Shown here: piece after piece, positions 46,691 through 57,072 of the stretch
Position numbering within the stretch: position 1 is the first letter of the stretch
Layout of the letters: every line of letters starts with the position of its first letter
NCBI GenBank assembly: GCA_028386065.3
Contig: JAKUCV010006258.1
Location: forward strand, 70,622-134,621
Length of the DNA: 64,000 bases
Source of the DNA: Turnera subulata
Taxonomy: Eukaryota > Streptophyta > Magnoliopsida > Malpighiales > Passifloraceae
Direction of reading: 5' to 3'
Translations under genes and position numbers: made by a program
Notes under the pieces: generated by a model
What the model was told of the DNA's origin: nothing
Databases searched by the model: none
What the model saw: only the letters and a program-made list of their open reading frames with translations

Positions 46691-47200
46691 GAAGCTTCCA
46701 TTCAAAGTTAGGAGCACGTGGATCAATCTAGTTGAAATCTCAATAAATTTAGCCTCAAATATATATGCTCTTATTATTTTATTTTTTCAACTAATTGATT
46801 AGTAAATTATTAACATGTGGCAAATCTGAAATTACTACTGCTCTTCTCTCCTGTAGAATGCTGAATGGACTACAGCCTAGGCCACATTCAGTTTTTTGGA
46901 CTGTACCCACGGACTATGCTACAGTTTAGCTTGAGGCAATCATGGCGGTGTACATGGGTTAAGTTTTATAAGTAACCCAAAGCAGACCATTCCTAAAATT
47001 TCGAGGTTTTGGAAACCAAGTCACGGCTTTCTGATTAAATGGTGATGAAACCTGGAATCAATCGAAGTTTATTCGTAGTCTTGAAGTACTGCATGGCAAT
47101 ACTGTTTCGGTGTTGTTTGGACACTTGTTCTCCTTTGGCTTCTCTAGTCTCCCTGGTGTTTATTTCTTCAATCGTCAAATGCACAGTAAGCACATCAATT
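46691..47200. other. Intergenic, nothing recognised
   Basis: No coding, LTR or RNA signal that I can support on either strand. Confidence 0.4.
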
Positions 47201-47290
47201 GGCGATGTAGCCCATTGGCACTCAAGAGAGGTGAGGTCTCAAGTTTGAGTCCCACCTTCCTTGATTAGTATAAAAAGAACAATTATGGTA
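47201..47290 (+). mobile_element. Probable SINE fragment (tRNA-related head)
   Basis: A box-A-like 'tgtagcccattggc' (47207-47220) and a box-B-like 'ggtctcaagtttgagtccc' (47235-47253) have the spacing and wording of the RNA polymerase III promoter of plant SINEs. The tail after 'tataaaaagaac' is not a clear poly(A). This is a fragment or old copy. Confidence 0.5.
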
Positions 47291-47299
47291 CAGATAATA

Positions 47300-47941
47300 C
47301 CCAAACATTTTTTGGAAGTTTCCGTAGCCTCTATTATCTCCCCTAATCGGCTGATCAAATCCTAGCGTGTTTTACTGATGGTAGTCGCTCGGCTACCTGT
47401 GAAAGAGCACAATATCCTTCATTGTTAGTATAACTACACTAGTCTCCCTGAGATTTGCATTTGCTTGCTCTATATTGGGCGAGGGTTTCTTTCATCTTTG
47501 CTTCCACCCAACATCTTTCACTGGTGGTTCTTACTTCTTACCCATCACAAACTACAGTTACCTGAAGCAAACATTATGACAGGAACATCAAACTGACAAC
47601 AGCTTTTATTAAATATGGAGCAACAGAAAACAGACCACGCCACTAGTAGCATACTCTGCCATCACATTCTAACAGTATTGCATGACCATGTCCATATAAA
47701 AATTACAGATTCTTTGGGGTAGAGTTCTTCTCAGCAAGATACTTCCCAACTCTTTCTGCTAAAGTCTCTACCGCCTCGGTGGAGACAAGGGAGGCAAGCT
47801 CTTTCTTTAAATCCTCTAACTCATACTCTATTGTGGACCTGATGATGGAAGACTCTGCATCTTTCTCAATCACCTCGAAACGAACTCGGTATTGATCGAA
47901 GCCAAGTTCCATGAAACCCCCTTCAATCACGTCTGCTTCCT
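47300..47941. repeat. Left copy of a 0.65-kb direct duplication
   Basis: Matches 53110-53765 nearly base for base, including the 3' flank and exon 2 of a norcoclaurine-synthase-like gene. The right copy has an extra stretch of about 30 bases (a repeated 'gggcaagggtttcttt') near 53277-53310. The left copy stops at 'cacgtctgct', where copia sequence starts. Confidence 0.92.
47703..47941 (-). pseudogene. Truncated norcoclaurine-synthase-like (Bet v 1 family) exon 2
   Basis: Encodes the same C-terminal half as the intact gene at 53534: ELGFDQYRVRFEVIEKDAES, IIRSTIEYELED, SLVSTEAVETLAERVGKYLA. It differs at only a few residues (for example GGFMELG for GGLIELG and EDLKKEL for EDSKKEL). The beginning of exon 2 and all of exon 1 are replaced by copia sequence at 47942. 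It cannot make a complete protein. Confidence 0.9.
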
Positions 47942-48380
47942 CTGTCTTTGTTTCCCTTTCTTGCATCCATATAATCGACATAAAATGGATTTCAGTTCTC
48001 ACCCTTGTCTTTTTCTAGGGTACAACAACCAACATCTAGGTTACAAGTTCTTGAATTCAGACACTAATCGCCTTTATATTGCTAGGCATGTTCGTTTTTT
48101 GGAAGATGTCTTCCCTTACAAACAACCATCTCTGCAATCCTCTTTACCACTGCATACTCTATGGTGTAGTTCTCCGGTTTGTCTTCTTGCAGGACCATCA
48201 ATGGCTCGGGTACCAGGGGCAGCTGCTCTTCCGCCTATTCCTCCACCAAACGAACCTCCTGCCCCTGTTCAACCAGAGCCCAATACACAGCCTGACCTGC
48301 CACCCACAACCCGTACTCATTCCATGACAACCCGGACAAATCCAAAACGAAACACACAATTGCGAGACTATGTCACATAA
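47925..48380 (+). pseudogene. Copia integrase C-terminal region
   Basis: NHVCFLCLCFPFLHPYNRHK, then 'DFSSHPCLFLGYNNQHLGYK', 'TNRLYIARHVRFLEDVFPYK', and a Pro-rich linker ending THSMTTRTNPKRN. This is the usual end of copia integrase. The core catalytic part is missing. Confidence 0.88.
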
Positions 48381-48399
48381 TCCACCACAACACTTACAC

Positions 48400-49404
48400 C
48401 GGTTCTTAAAGAACCAACAACATATGCAGTTGCTAGCCGCCATTCTGAGTGGAGAAGTGCCATGAGTGACGAATTCCGGGCACTAACAAAGAACAACACA
48501 AGGTCTTTAGTTCCACGGCATCCCTCAATGAATGTGGTGTGCTGCAAGTGGATCTATCGTGCCAAACTGAAGGCTGATGGCACCCTTGAACGGTACAAGG
48601 CCTGTCTTGTTGCCAAAGGTTTCCATTAACTCGAAGGTTTGGATTATGCTGATACTTTTTCTCCAGTTGTGGAACTTGTTACTGTTCGAATTGTTTTGTC
48701 AATTGCAGTCACACGTCATTGGGCAATTTGCCAGTTGGATGTTCACAATGCTTTCATGAATGTATTCTTGCTGAGGATATTTATATGCAGCAGCCACCGG
48801 GGTTTGTTGATGTCACAAAACCGAACCATGTGTGTAAGCTTCATAAAACTCTCTATGGCTTGAAACAAGCCCTTCGTGCATGGTATGCTCGGTTAGCCTG
48901 TTTCTTACTTAGCATCGGCTTTCAGACGTCAAAGAATGATGCTTCTTTGTTTCTCTATAATCATTCTCATTATCAGGTGTTCATCTTGATTTATGTCGAT
49001 GACATAATAGTCACCGGCAGCAATGTTCAAATGACCATTTCTCTTATTGCCAAGCTTGGAGAAGAGTTTGCTCCTCGTGATTTGGGCAGTCTTAATTATT
49101 TTCTGGGCATTCATGCCACCTTCACTAGTGCGGATCTCTATCTTACTCAGCGAAAGTAATGAACTCCTGCGAAAAGCTGCAATGCAGGATGCTAAGCCCA
49201 TTGTCACTCCCTCTTGCCCGAAAACTGCCCTCTCCAAAACTGATCAGCCGCTTTTTGAATATGCCAAAACATATAGGAGTATTGTTGGGGGATTACCGTA
49301 TCTCACGGTGACTCGCCCGGACCTCTCCTATGCTGTGAATAAACTGTGTCAATTTATGCATAATCCGGCTGTAACGCAATGGGCAGCGGTGAAGAGGGTT
49401 CTGC
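48400..49404 (+). pseudogene. Copia reverse transcriptase and connection
   Basis: [81 protein letters not shown], then LIYVDDIIVTGSN with the catalytic YVDD box intact. A stop at 48628 and frameshifts near 48640-48770 and 49160 kill it. It ends at AVKRVL, where the solo LTR is inserted. Confidence 0.9.
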
Positions 49405-49959
49405 TGAAACGCCCCGACCCGTATTTACCGCACACAGTAAACACGTGCCGGAACTGTGACGACCCAACCAAATAAAGCCCAGCATACAGTGTATACAACA
49501 GAAACTCGAGCTCAACAGCCCAAAATAAAAATATCAAAAACAACATAACCGGCCCAATGGCCCAACAATAGTAAAAATAAGGCACAATGGAGGACTTAAT
49601 AACTCACAAAACACTGTATGCGACACTGATGCAAACTATGGATCCGAGCCCTGTCCAAGGGATAACGCCGCAGCCTGTCTGGAATGCACCAAACCTGTAC
49701 CACAAATAACTCATCCTACGGGATGAAAGCCCGCAGGTGAGGGATGAGTCCGAAGTGCTCACCGATGAAGGATAGACAATCAATATGCAACACTATAAGT
49801 ACTCAAGGTCAAAAACAGGCAAAAACCGCCAAATACATACCAAACCGAAAACTCGACCCAAAACCGATCCAAGACCAAAAAGACTAAATCAAAAATCCAT
49901 TTTCCAATTTTATCTTTCCGGGCCCCGTCACAAATAAGCTAGGGGTCAGACCTGGTTAT

Positions 49960-50400
49960 CAACATATCTCGGGTGCCAGACCAAATCCAAGGGAACCCAA
50001 GGATCGACATCCCAAAAATACGAACCCAGGAATAGACATCCAAAAAATAATCACGGGATAGACATCCCAAGCATAGACATGCTTATCACAAGTAACCCAG
50101 GTCATGGCCACCACAAAACATTCTTAAACCATCGAGTCATACCACTACTTACCACGTGACGATTATATTATCATCAAAACCAAATCTCAGGGATCAACAT
50201 CCCTATCCAAAATACCGGGATAGACATCCCTACCCAAAATCAAGGATCGACATCCTTATCACAATTTATTATCTATTCCATTATTCTTATGGCCAAAGAC
50301 ACGAAAATAAATATCCAAAACCCGACGCACGAGGATAAACATCCCAAAAACCAAGTCAAAATATTGGGATAAACATCCCGACAACAATCACAACAAATGC
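49960..50400 (-). repeat. Array of GGGATAGACATCCC motifs in the solo LTR
   Basis: About ten imperfect palindromes of the form ggga(t/c)(a/c)gacatccc spaced 25-45 bases. The related LTR near 32290-32360 has two to three copies of the same thing ('gggatatctatcccgtgatt'). Confidence 0.8.
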
Positions 50401-51717
50401 AACAACCAACAGTGCATTAAACATCAAACACAATAACCGAGTAATACAGGCACATATTGAAGGAAATCCATCCTCACCTTGGCCGATTACTCAACTCCGG
50501 AGACAATGTCCGGTCCCAAGCCGGCTCCTCGGGGAACTGCCCGATATCAAACCTATACAACAAAATAGTATATGTTCACATAAGATGCATATAAGAGTAT
50601 GCCATGATGCCAATACTGCGAAATAATCTCATCCCGGTTCATATTCTTTATTATCATCTTTGACCGAAAATATTATACCGTACGTATATCTGAATATAAT
50701 TTCGGTACCATACTTTAATTAAAACTCTTTTAAAAATATTTCCATAAATTAATTGTACTTTTCCCCAAATATAATCACCATAATTTTTTGGAAAATATAG
50801 CATATGTATATATACTTGCCAATAATAATTACCAAATATTTTTACATAAGAAAACCATGTTTCCAGAAAATATAATTATATAAATATATAATTATATTTT
50901 CTGAAAATAAATACGAATTATAAATATACATATATATATTTTCTAAAGACAAAATACATTTCCAAACCATTATATATTAACATAATAATTTATTTTTTTA
51001 GAAATGTTATTTATGTATATATATTTCCAGAAATATTTTCATAATTTTCCAGAAAAATAATAACATTTCAGAAAATATAATCTTAATATATATCTTTTCC
51101 TAGATAAACATAATATTAATTTTCTAAAATAACATTTAATTATCTTAATTTTCAAGAATCAAAGTATATATATTTTCTAAACCCCAAACCTAGAACATTA
51201 CATATAATTTTCTAAAATAATATTTACCTTTTTTTTTTCAAGAAATTAATTAGCATAAATTAGTTATATATATATATATACATATTATTATTATTTTTTT
51301 AAAAGAAACAAAAAATCCGAACTGTGCAACCTAGGGAAGGCGCGACCCGGACCCAGGAGAAACGGGTCGATGCAACCCTGCCTTACCTTACGCGGGTTCA
51401 GAGGCGGCGACGGCGCGACGACGAGAGGGAAGGACGAGCGAGCACAGCAGCGGCATCAGGCGGCTTGGAGCGACGCGGGAGCGGCGGAAAGGTAGCGGAA
51501 GGCTGACGGTGTCGTCGCCAGCGGCGCAAGGAGCAAGATCCACGGGTTCTCCGCCGGGTCAACGGCGCGTCACGGCCCGTCAGGCGGCGGAAGACGACGG
51601 AGGCAGCGGGGCTGAGCTCGCAACGGCACGGCGAGCGTGCTGCTGGGGTCGGTGTTGTGCACGGCTGACCGGAGCTCTTCGAGGTGAACTGTAACCCGAG
51701 AGAACTCGGGTTGACGA

Positions 51718-52000
51718 TGAACAGTTCCTTCCCTTTTTTTTTCATTTTCTTTATTTTTTTCTTTTCTTTTTTTTCTTTCATTTTCTCTCTTTTTCAATTT
51801 CTATTTTTTTCTTTATTTCTTATTTTTTTCCCTTTTTCCTCTCTTTTTTTTTTCTTCCGTTTTTTTTTATTTTTCTTTTTTTTTCTTCTCTTCTCTCTGT
51901 TTTTTTTTTCCTTTTTTTCTTTCCCTCTTTTTTGTCCTTTTCTCTTCTTTTCTCTCTTTTTTTCTTTTTTTTCTCCTCTTCCTCTCCTTCACCTCTGCCT
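51718..52000 (-). repeat. Polypyrimidine tract (T/C only) in the solo LTR
   Basis: About 280 bases made almost entirely of T and C on the plus strand, hence A/G on the transcribed minus strand. It yields an all-Phe/Leu/Ser frame that is an artefact. It lies next to the TATA-like box. Confidence 0.85.
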
Positions 52001-52338
52001 TCCTCTTTATAACGGTGAAATTACTGTACACATGTGAATCTTCAATAATGCAGCTTGTCTGCATTATGGAGCGAGTCCGGTCCGGACTATAAAATAACTG
52101 ATACCCCCTTAGTTATTTTCCGGTGTGATTTTTCCGAGAATTCCGGGACCCAAAAAAATACCTACTTAGGTCCTAAAAATCCACGGAAAAATCTCGAGCG
52201 CGGGCAAAGACTCGGTTTCGAAAAACAACGCCCGATTTACCTTGAATTAATTACCCAAGATTAATTCTTCCGGTAAATCACTGTAGAAAGACTTTTACAG
52301 TCCGGTAAAAATCCAAAATTTTTACCCGGGCTGTTACA

Positions 52339-52892
52339 TCTGCGATATGTAAAACACACCAGTACTCATGGTATCTTGCTCAAACCATGCTCTTCTTTTG
52401 CTCTCCAGGTCTTTGCGGATGCAGATTGCGCTGGATGCCCTGTTGACCGGCGTTCAACGAGTGGTGTGGCAGTATTTCTTGGCTCGAACTTGGTTTCATG
52501 GCGAGCACAAAAGCAACGAACAGTCTCTCGCTCGTCTACTGAGGCGGAATACAAAGTTTTAGCTGATGCCACAGAAGAACTTACGTGGATAACATCTTTA
52601 CTGCGTGAGCTTCATGTTCCTCATCCTTCCAAAGCCACTCTTTGGTGTGACAATATTGGGGCAACCTATCTTGGTGCAAATCCGGTCATGCATGCTCACA
52701 CAAAACATGTGGAGATTGACTACCACTTCGTGCGTGAGCAAGTAGCTGCCGGTAAATTGCGTGTTCATTTTCTTTCCAGTAGTGATCAGCTAGCAGATTT
52801 GCTCACCAAACTTCTGGCTCACAATCGTTTTGAATTTCTTCGGGACAAGCTTCGGGTTGGTCCAACACCACCCTCATCTTGCGGGGGCGTAT
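52339..52892 (+). pseudogene. Copia RNase H
   Basis: [99 protein letters not shown] and SSDQLADLLTKLLA. These are all the standard copia RNase H blocks, open over 179 codons and followed by the polypurine tract gcgggggcg. The frame itself is intact but it is cut off from the rest of pol. Confidence 0.92.
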
Positions 52893-53092
52893 TGACAGAT
52901 ATACGTAATGGGTAGTGCTTATCCTATATATATGCTAATGACTATCCTACGTAGTGCGATCAGATTAGATGTACTCCTGATGATAGCCCTTATCGTCATG
53001 TATTAGATGTATAGAGTACTACTAACTCTGTGTATTTATATCTGTAACCTCGTAACACATACAAGAATATATTCTACTATTCTATACTTTCA
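52893..53092 (+). repeat. 3' LTR of the truncated copia element
   Basis: TGACAGATATACG ... TATACTTTCA, 200 bp, directly after the polypurine tract. The short length fits the small-LTR copia lineages. Confidence 0.8.
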
Positions 53093-53109
53093 ACTATACC
53101 CAACATTTT

Positions 53110-53765
53110 TTTTGCAAGTTTCCGTAGCGTCTACTATCTACCCTAATCGGCTGATCATATCCTAGCGTGTTTTACTGATTGTAGTAGCTAGGCTACCTGC
53201 GAAAGAAGCACAACATCCTTAATTGTTAGTCTAATTATACTAGTCTCCCTGAGATTTGTGTTTGCTTGCTCTATGTTGGGCAAGGGTTTCTTTTTTTTGA
53301 TGCTATTGGGCAAGGGTTTCTTTCATCTTTGCTTCCACCCAACACCTTTCACTGGTGGTTCTTACTTCTTACCCATGACAAATTACTGTTACCTGAAGCA
53401 AAAATTACGTCAGGAACATCAAACTGACAACAGCTTTTATTGAATGTGGAGCAATAGAAAACAGACCACGCCACTAGTAGTATACTCTGGCATCACATAC
53501 AAACAATACTGCATGACCATGTCCATATGAAAGTTACAGATTCTTTGGGGTAGAGTTCTTCTCAGCAAGATACTTCCCAACTCTTTCTGCTAAAGTCTCT
53601 ACTGCCTCGGTGGAGACAAGGGAGGCAAGCTCTTTCTTTGAATCCTCTAACTCATACTCTATTGTGGACCTGATGATGGAAGACTCTGCATCTTTCTCAA
53701 TCACCTCGAAACGAACTCGGTATTGATCGAAGCCAAGTTCGATAAGACCCCCTTCAATCACGTCT
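53110..53765. repeat. Right copy of the 0.65-kb direct duplication
   Basis: Partner of 47300-47941. Contains exon 2 and the 3' flank of the intact gene. The duplicated segment begins a few bases after the copia 3' LTR. Confidence 0.92.
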
Positions 53766-54827
53766 GCTGCCTTCACTCGCTTCTCATCATCCATGATCCT
53801 GAATATTTCCTTCCAGTATCCAGGCCCAGGAGTTCCTATATATCACCAGGATTTTGTTACAAGTTTTAAGGCATTGTTAACCAGTTAACTTAGCCATTTT
53901 GCATTGAAGATGCCTATGAACAAGAGAGCAAATGCTAAACCTTCCTCAAAAAAGAAAGAAATAATACACATGAGTGTTCATTTATGCTCATCAGTTTTCC
54001 CCGGAATTGCATTGCCATCTATCCAGCTTGCCTCATTAAGCAAATATTGTTCATATGAGGGACCAGAAATGACAGCAAAAATATTGTCTTTGTGTTGAGC
54101 TGGTGTTATACTTATGCATGATTGTTAATAACAATGAAAAGATGTATGCATCGTCTTACCAATGAAAAGTCAAGATCTAAGACAGATATCTAGAGGGATC
54201 TATTACAAACTATTGGACGGACGCATCTCTTTCACAATTTCACATACGAAAATAGATATCTATATAGGCCCTTACATTTTTATCAAAGGATGAACTTTTA
54301 GATTTTTATTTTCACTAATTAAAAGCGAAAAAGAATTCAATCTCTAATACAAACCAAAATCGCTAGCACAAAGGTGATTTAGTCCAAGACATTAGATTTC
54401 ACCAGACAAAATACTAACAAAAAATTGAAAGCAGATACGGTATAAAAGAGCATAAACATGGTATCTAACATATATATTTACGAGGATATAACTATTAGAA
54501 GCTAGCAGCACCGTATCTTTATCACTATATATTTAAGAATTTACCTGGAGCAAATGTAACTTTCACGACTGTACCTACACCGCCATCACCTTCAACCACC
54601 TCTGCTCTGCCAATCACATCACCTAACAATTCATTTAGGTATCTGGCAAGCTCAACTCCCCGGAAAGCATCCCACACAAGGCCCGCCGGAGCAGCTGCCG
54701 GAGTATCCACCGATAAGTGACCTTTCATGTGTACTAGTACTTCTGTTCTCCTTCCTTGTTCAGACCACTTCGCTACCACTGTTGAATAAGGTTCAGTTGT
54801 ATACACCCAGTCTAGATCAAGGAACAA
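53534..54827 (-). CDS. Norcoclaurine-synthase-like / PR-10 (Bet v 1 family) protein, two exons
   Basis: Exon 1 ends at 54545 (CCAG/GTAAAT) and exon 2 runs 53835-53534 (ATATAG/GAACTC, stop TAA). The 709-bp intron joins in phase. From the ATG at 54728 (MKGHLSVDTPAAAPAG) the protein has 161 residues, the usual size. The upstream in-frame ATG at 54827 (MFLDLDWVY) would give 194. I prefer the shorter form on length, but both are open. Family marks are the Gly-rich loop EGDGGVGTVVKVTFAPG at about 46-62, GPGYWKEIFRIMDDEKRVKA after the splice, VIEGG, and the C-terminal helix TLAERVGKYLAEK. Bet v 1 folds bind hydrophobic ligands. Norcoclaurine synthases condense dopamine with an aldehyde, but most family members in plants lack that role, so the substrate is unknown. 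Confidence 0.88.
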
Positions 54828-55880
54828 GGTGGGTGGGTGGGTTGACTTCTTTTCTACCTAGTTTTATGCCCTCCTTGGACTAGGAGATGAGTCACGTGAG
54901 GTACACATTTTTCTCTGTTTGGCGTCCATAAATTTATTCGGGTGGTGGAATTTCAACATCTTCTACAAACAAAGTATTATTCTCATCACACTTTTTTCTT
55001 TAAAGAACAAAAATTGTTAAATTCATTGAATTTTTGAACCAATAATTTGTGGGGACAATTTTTTTGAGGGGTGGTAAAGTTAAAAAAAAAAGTATAAATT
55101 TGTTTGAGTATTTTGGTCCTTATTACTCAAACATAAATGAACAAATTAACCCTTTTATAATTTTATTGTGGTAACCTGGATCTAAATAGCCTATACATAA
55201 GAGAGAGAAGGCACCCAGAGATTCCCCGAGGGTGGTGGGAGAACTCCAACTCCAAAAGCTCAAATCACTGTTTTGTTGGAAAAGAGTTAGAAAATTGTGT
55301 AAGTTGTGAATAAAAATTATAAAGTAACGTAGTGTTATGAGAATAAAATAAACAAATATCATCATAATATTGTAAGTGCGTGTTGGAAATAAAAAGTAGT
55401 TGGATTGTGAGTGCTATTTGTGTAGAAAACCGATGAACAACACACAATGTGTGTGTGCTTGGGCTGCATGCGTGAGAAAACGAGAGACCGCCGTCTCTGC
55501 GGGAAGCCTACTTGTTTTTGTTATTGGACTTTGAGCTATTAGCATATTTGGGCCACATGAGCACGTGGGTGGTGGCCATATCTTTTTCTTCATTTCCTTC
55601 TCCGAAAGCTGCTTATCCATGATGACCTATATCAAACAGGATTATGTATTGAAACCTTCCACCATTCTGTACAACTCTCACTCATCATTCAAACCCCTTC
55701 TTCATTCAAAATGTTTGGCTTGGCCATGCACCTCTAAAAGTTCAAACCCCTATTATGGCTTGTCTTACAAGATCGTGAGCTACAAGCCGGAAACTTAATT
55801 GTTGAAAGACACATCAACAACCCATAATGAGATTCACCCGCACTCTACGCCATTCTCACTCTCCACACCAATACCTCACG
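54828..55880. other. Upstream region of the Bet v 1-like gene and intergenic DNA
   Basis: No coding or element structure that I can support. A 'ggtgggtgggtgggttg' run lies just upstream of the first ATG. Confidence 0.4.
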
Positions 55881-56060
55881 CACTACAAAAGACCGTGACT
55901 ATGTGAGGTTAAAATATGCATATTGCGGGATTTTGACCCCGCTATATGTCGTTGCAGAGGTCGCTAGGTTAAAATATACATATTTTTGGGGCCCTCTATT
56001 TGCCGTTGCGAAGTTGCTCAAACATCCGCAGTTACGATCATTGTAAATTGCTTCGGGAGG
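55881..56060 (+). mobile_element. Possible CACTA (En/Spm-type) transposon end
   Basis: Begins CACTACAAAAGACCG, the terminal signature of plant CACTA elements. It contains a repeated subterminal phrase (aggttaaaatat(g/a)catatt at about 55907 and 55968, each followed within 40-50 bases by a '(g/c)cgttgc(a/g)(g)a(g)' phrase). The LINE tail begins at 56061, so the element is cut. The other terminus was not found. Confidence 0.45.
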
Positions 56061-56236
56061 TTTTTCTTTTTTGATGCTAATCGAGACTTTATTCACCAAT
56101 TGGTAGAAAGGGGTAAAGTACAGATTACACGAAATAAGTCATTGAGTCAATGACGATATAAGGATACAGCACCGAAAAGCAAGCATTTAAAGAGAATATA
56201 GGATGTAAGAGATAAGGAATGCAACGTTAGTGGACA

Positions 56237-57036
56237 TTAGACAAACTTCCTACGTACACCTTTCCATTGTTTTAAAGCATCTACTGAAGTCAGAATGTTG
56301 AAATGTGAGTAGGGGAACTCAGGTTGCAAAGCCTTCACCCACCAGAACACTCTAGTCACTGTAATGTCAAAGAGATTGTCTCATCCTATATCTTCGTTGT
56401 TAAAAAACCGTTTGTTTCTTGCAGTCCATAAGGACCAGACTGTGGAGAGACCAAGCATCATCCAAACTTCTCTCCTATAAGAAACATCCTCTAGCTATGG
56501 CCATTGTTGAGCCCACTGAACCATAGACTATGGCGCCGACCAGGAAATTCCCCACCATTGGCAGATTTTACACCAGAACTTCCATGAAAATTGACAGTGT
56601 AAAAAAAGATGAGAACACGAATCAATCTCTTGGGAACATAGCACACAAAGTGCCTGCTCATTGGTCAAAATTCCCATCCTAGCAAGATTACCTTTAACTG
56701 CAACACCATTATGTAAGATCTGCCAAAGAAAGCATTCAATTTTTGGGGGCATAGGTTCAACCAAACGTTTGGTGGCGAGGACAATTGCATAGTGGCCTTG
56801 ATAATGAACTCCTTTCCTTCCTTCACTGAATAATTACTGCTCCTCCCTGATCCCCAAGACCAGTGATCCTCCAAATTATGATTGAAATGAATCTTTAGGA
56901 CCTCCTCATCAATCTTCTTACAAATATCCTGCTCCCAACTATACAGGGTCCTTCTCCAAATATTCGCGGTGGAGAATGGGACCTTGAGTGTAACTATAGC
57001 GAGGGTGGCATCCTGGCAGGATGACACAAAAAACAA
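56237..57036 (-). pseudogene. LINE ORF2 C-terminal region with zf-RVT domain
   Basis: SNYSVKEGKEFIIKATM and the zinc-binding reverse-transcriptase domain 'ECFLWQILHNGVAVKGNLAR', CVLCSQEIDSCSHLFLHCQF (C-X2-C...H-X4-C pattern intact). It ends with WSLWTARNKRFFNN, PEFPYS and DALKQWKGVRRKFV*. Two frameshifts or stops lie near 56700 and 56500. This block is the usual plant L1 ORF2 tail. Confidence 0.88.
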
Positions 57037-57072
57037 TCTTGGGAATACATTGCTTAGGAGGCCTAATGAGCT

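Larger units (their letters stand above)
49405..52338 (-). mobile_element. Solo LTR, 2.9 kb, gypsy type, minus orientation
   Basis: The plus strand runs TGAAACGCCCCGACCCG ... GGGCTGTTACA, that is TGTAACAGCCCGG ... GGGGCGTTTCA on the minus strand. A perfect 5-bp target duplication tctgc lies at 49400-49404 and 52339-52343, and removing the insert restores the copia frame ([16 protein letters not shown]). A TATA-like TTATAAAG is on the minus strand at 52013-52006. The U5 end shares blocks with the gypsy LTR ending at 33014, so the two are the same family. The A/T-rich 50620-51300 has no coding content. Confidence 0.92.
47942..53092 (+). mobile_element. 5'-truncated Ty1/copia element with a solo LTR inside
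   Basis: Integrase C-terminus, reverse transcriptase, RNase H and a 200-bp 3' LTR remain. The 5' LTR, gag, protease and most of integrase are gone. The left border is a direct join to a truncated host exon. RNase H is split at 49404/52339 by a 2.9-kb solo LTR. The five bases after the 3' LTR are actat (53093-53097), with no partner found on the left. Confidence 0.9.

Noticed and set aside
51398..52037. Arg-rich frame (minus) and all-Phe frame (plus)
   Set aside because: Explained by a GC-rich patch and a polypyrimidine tract inside a solo LTR.
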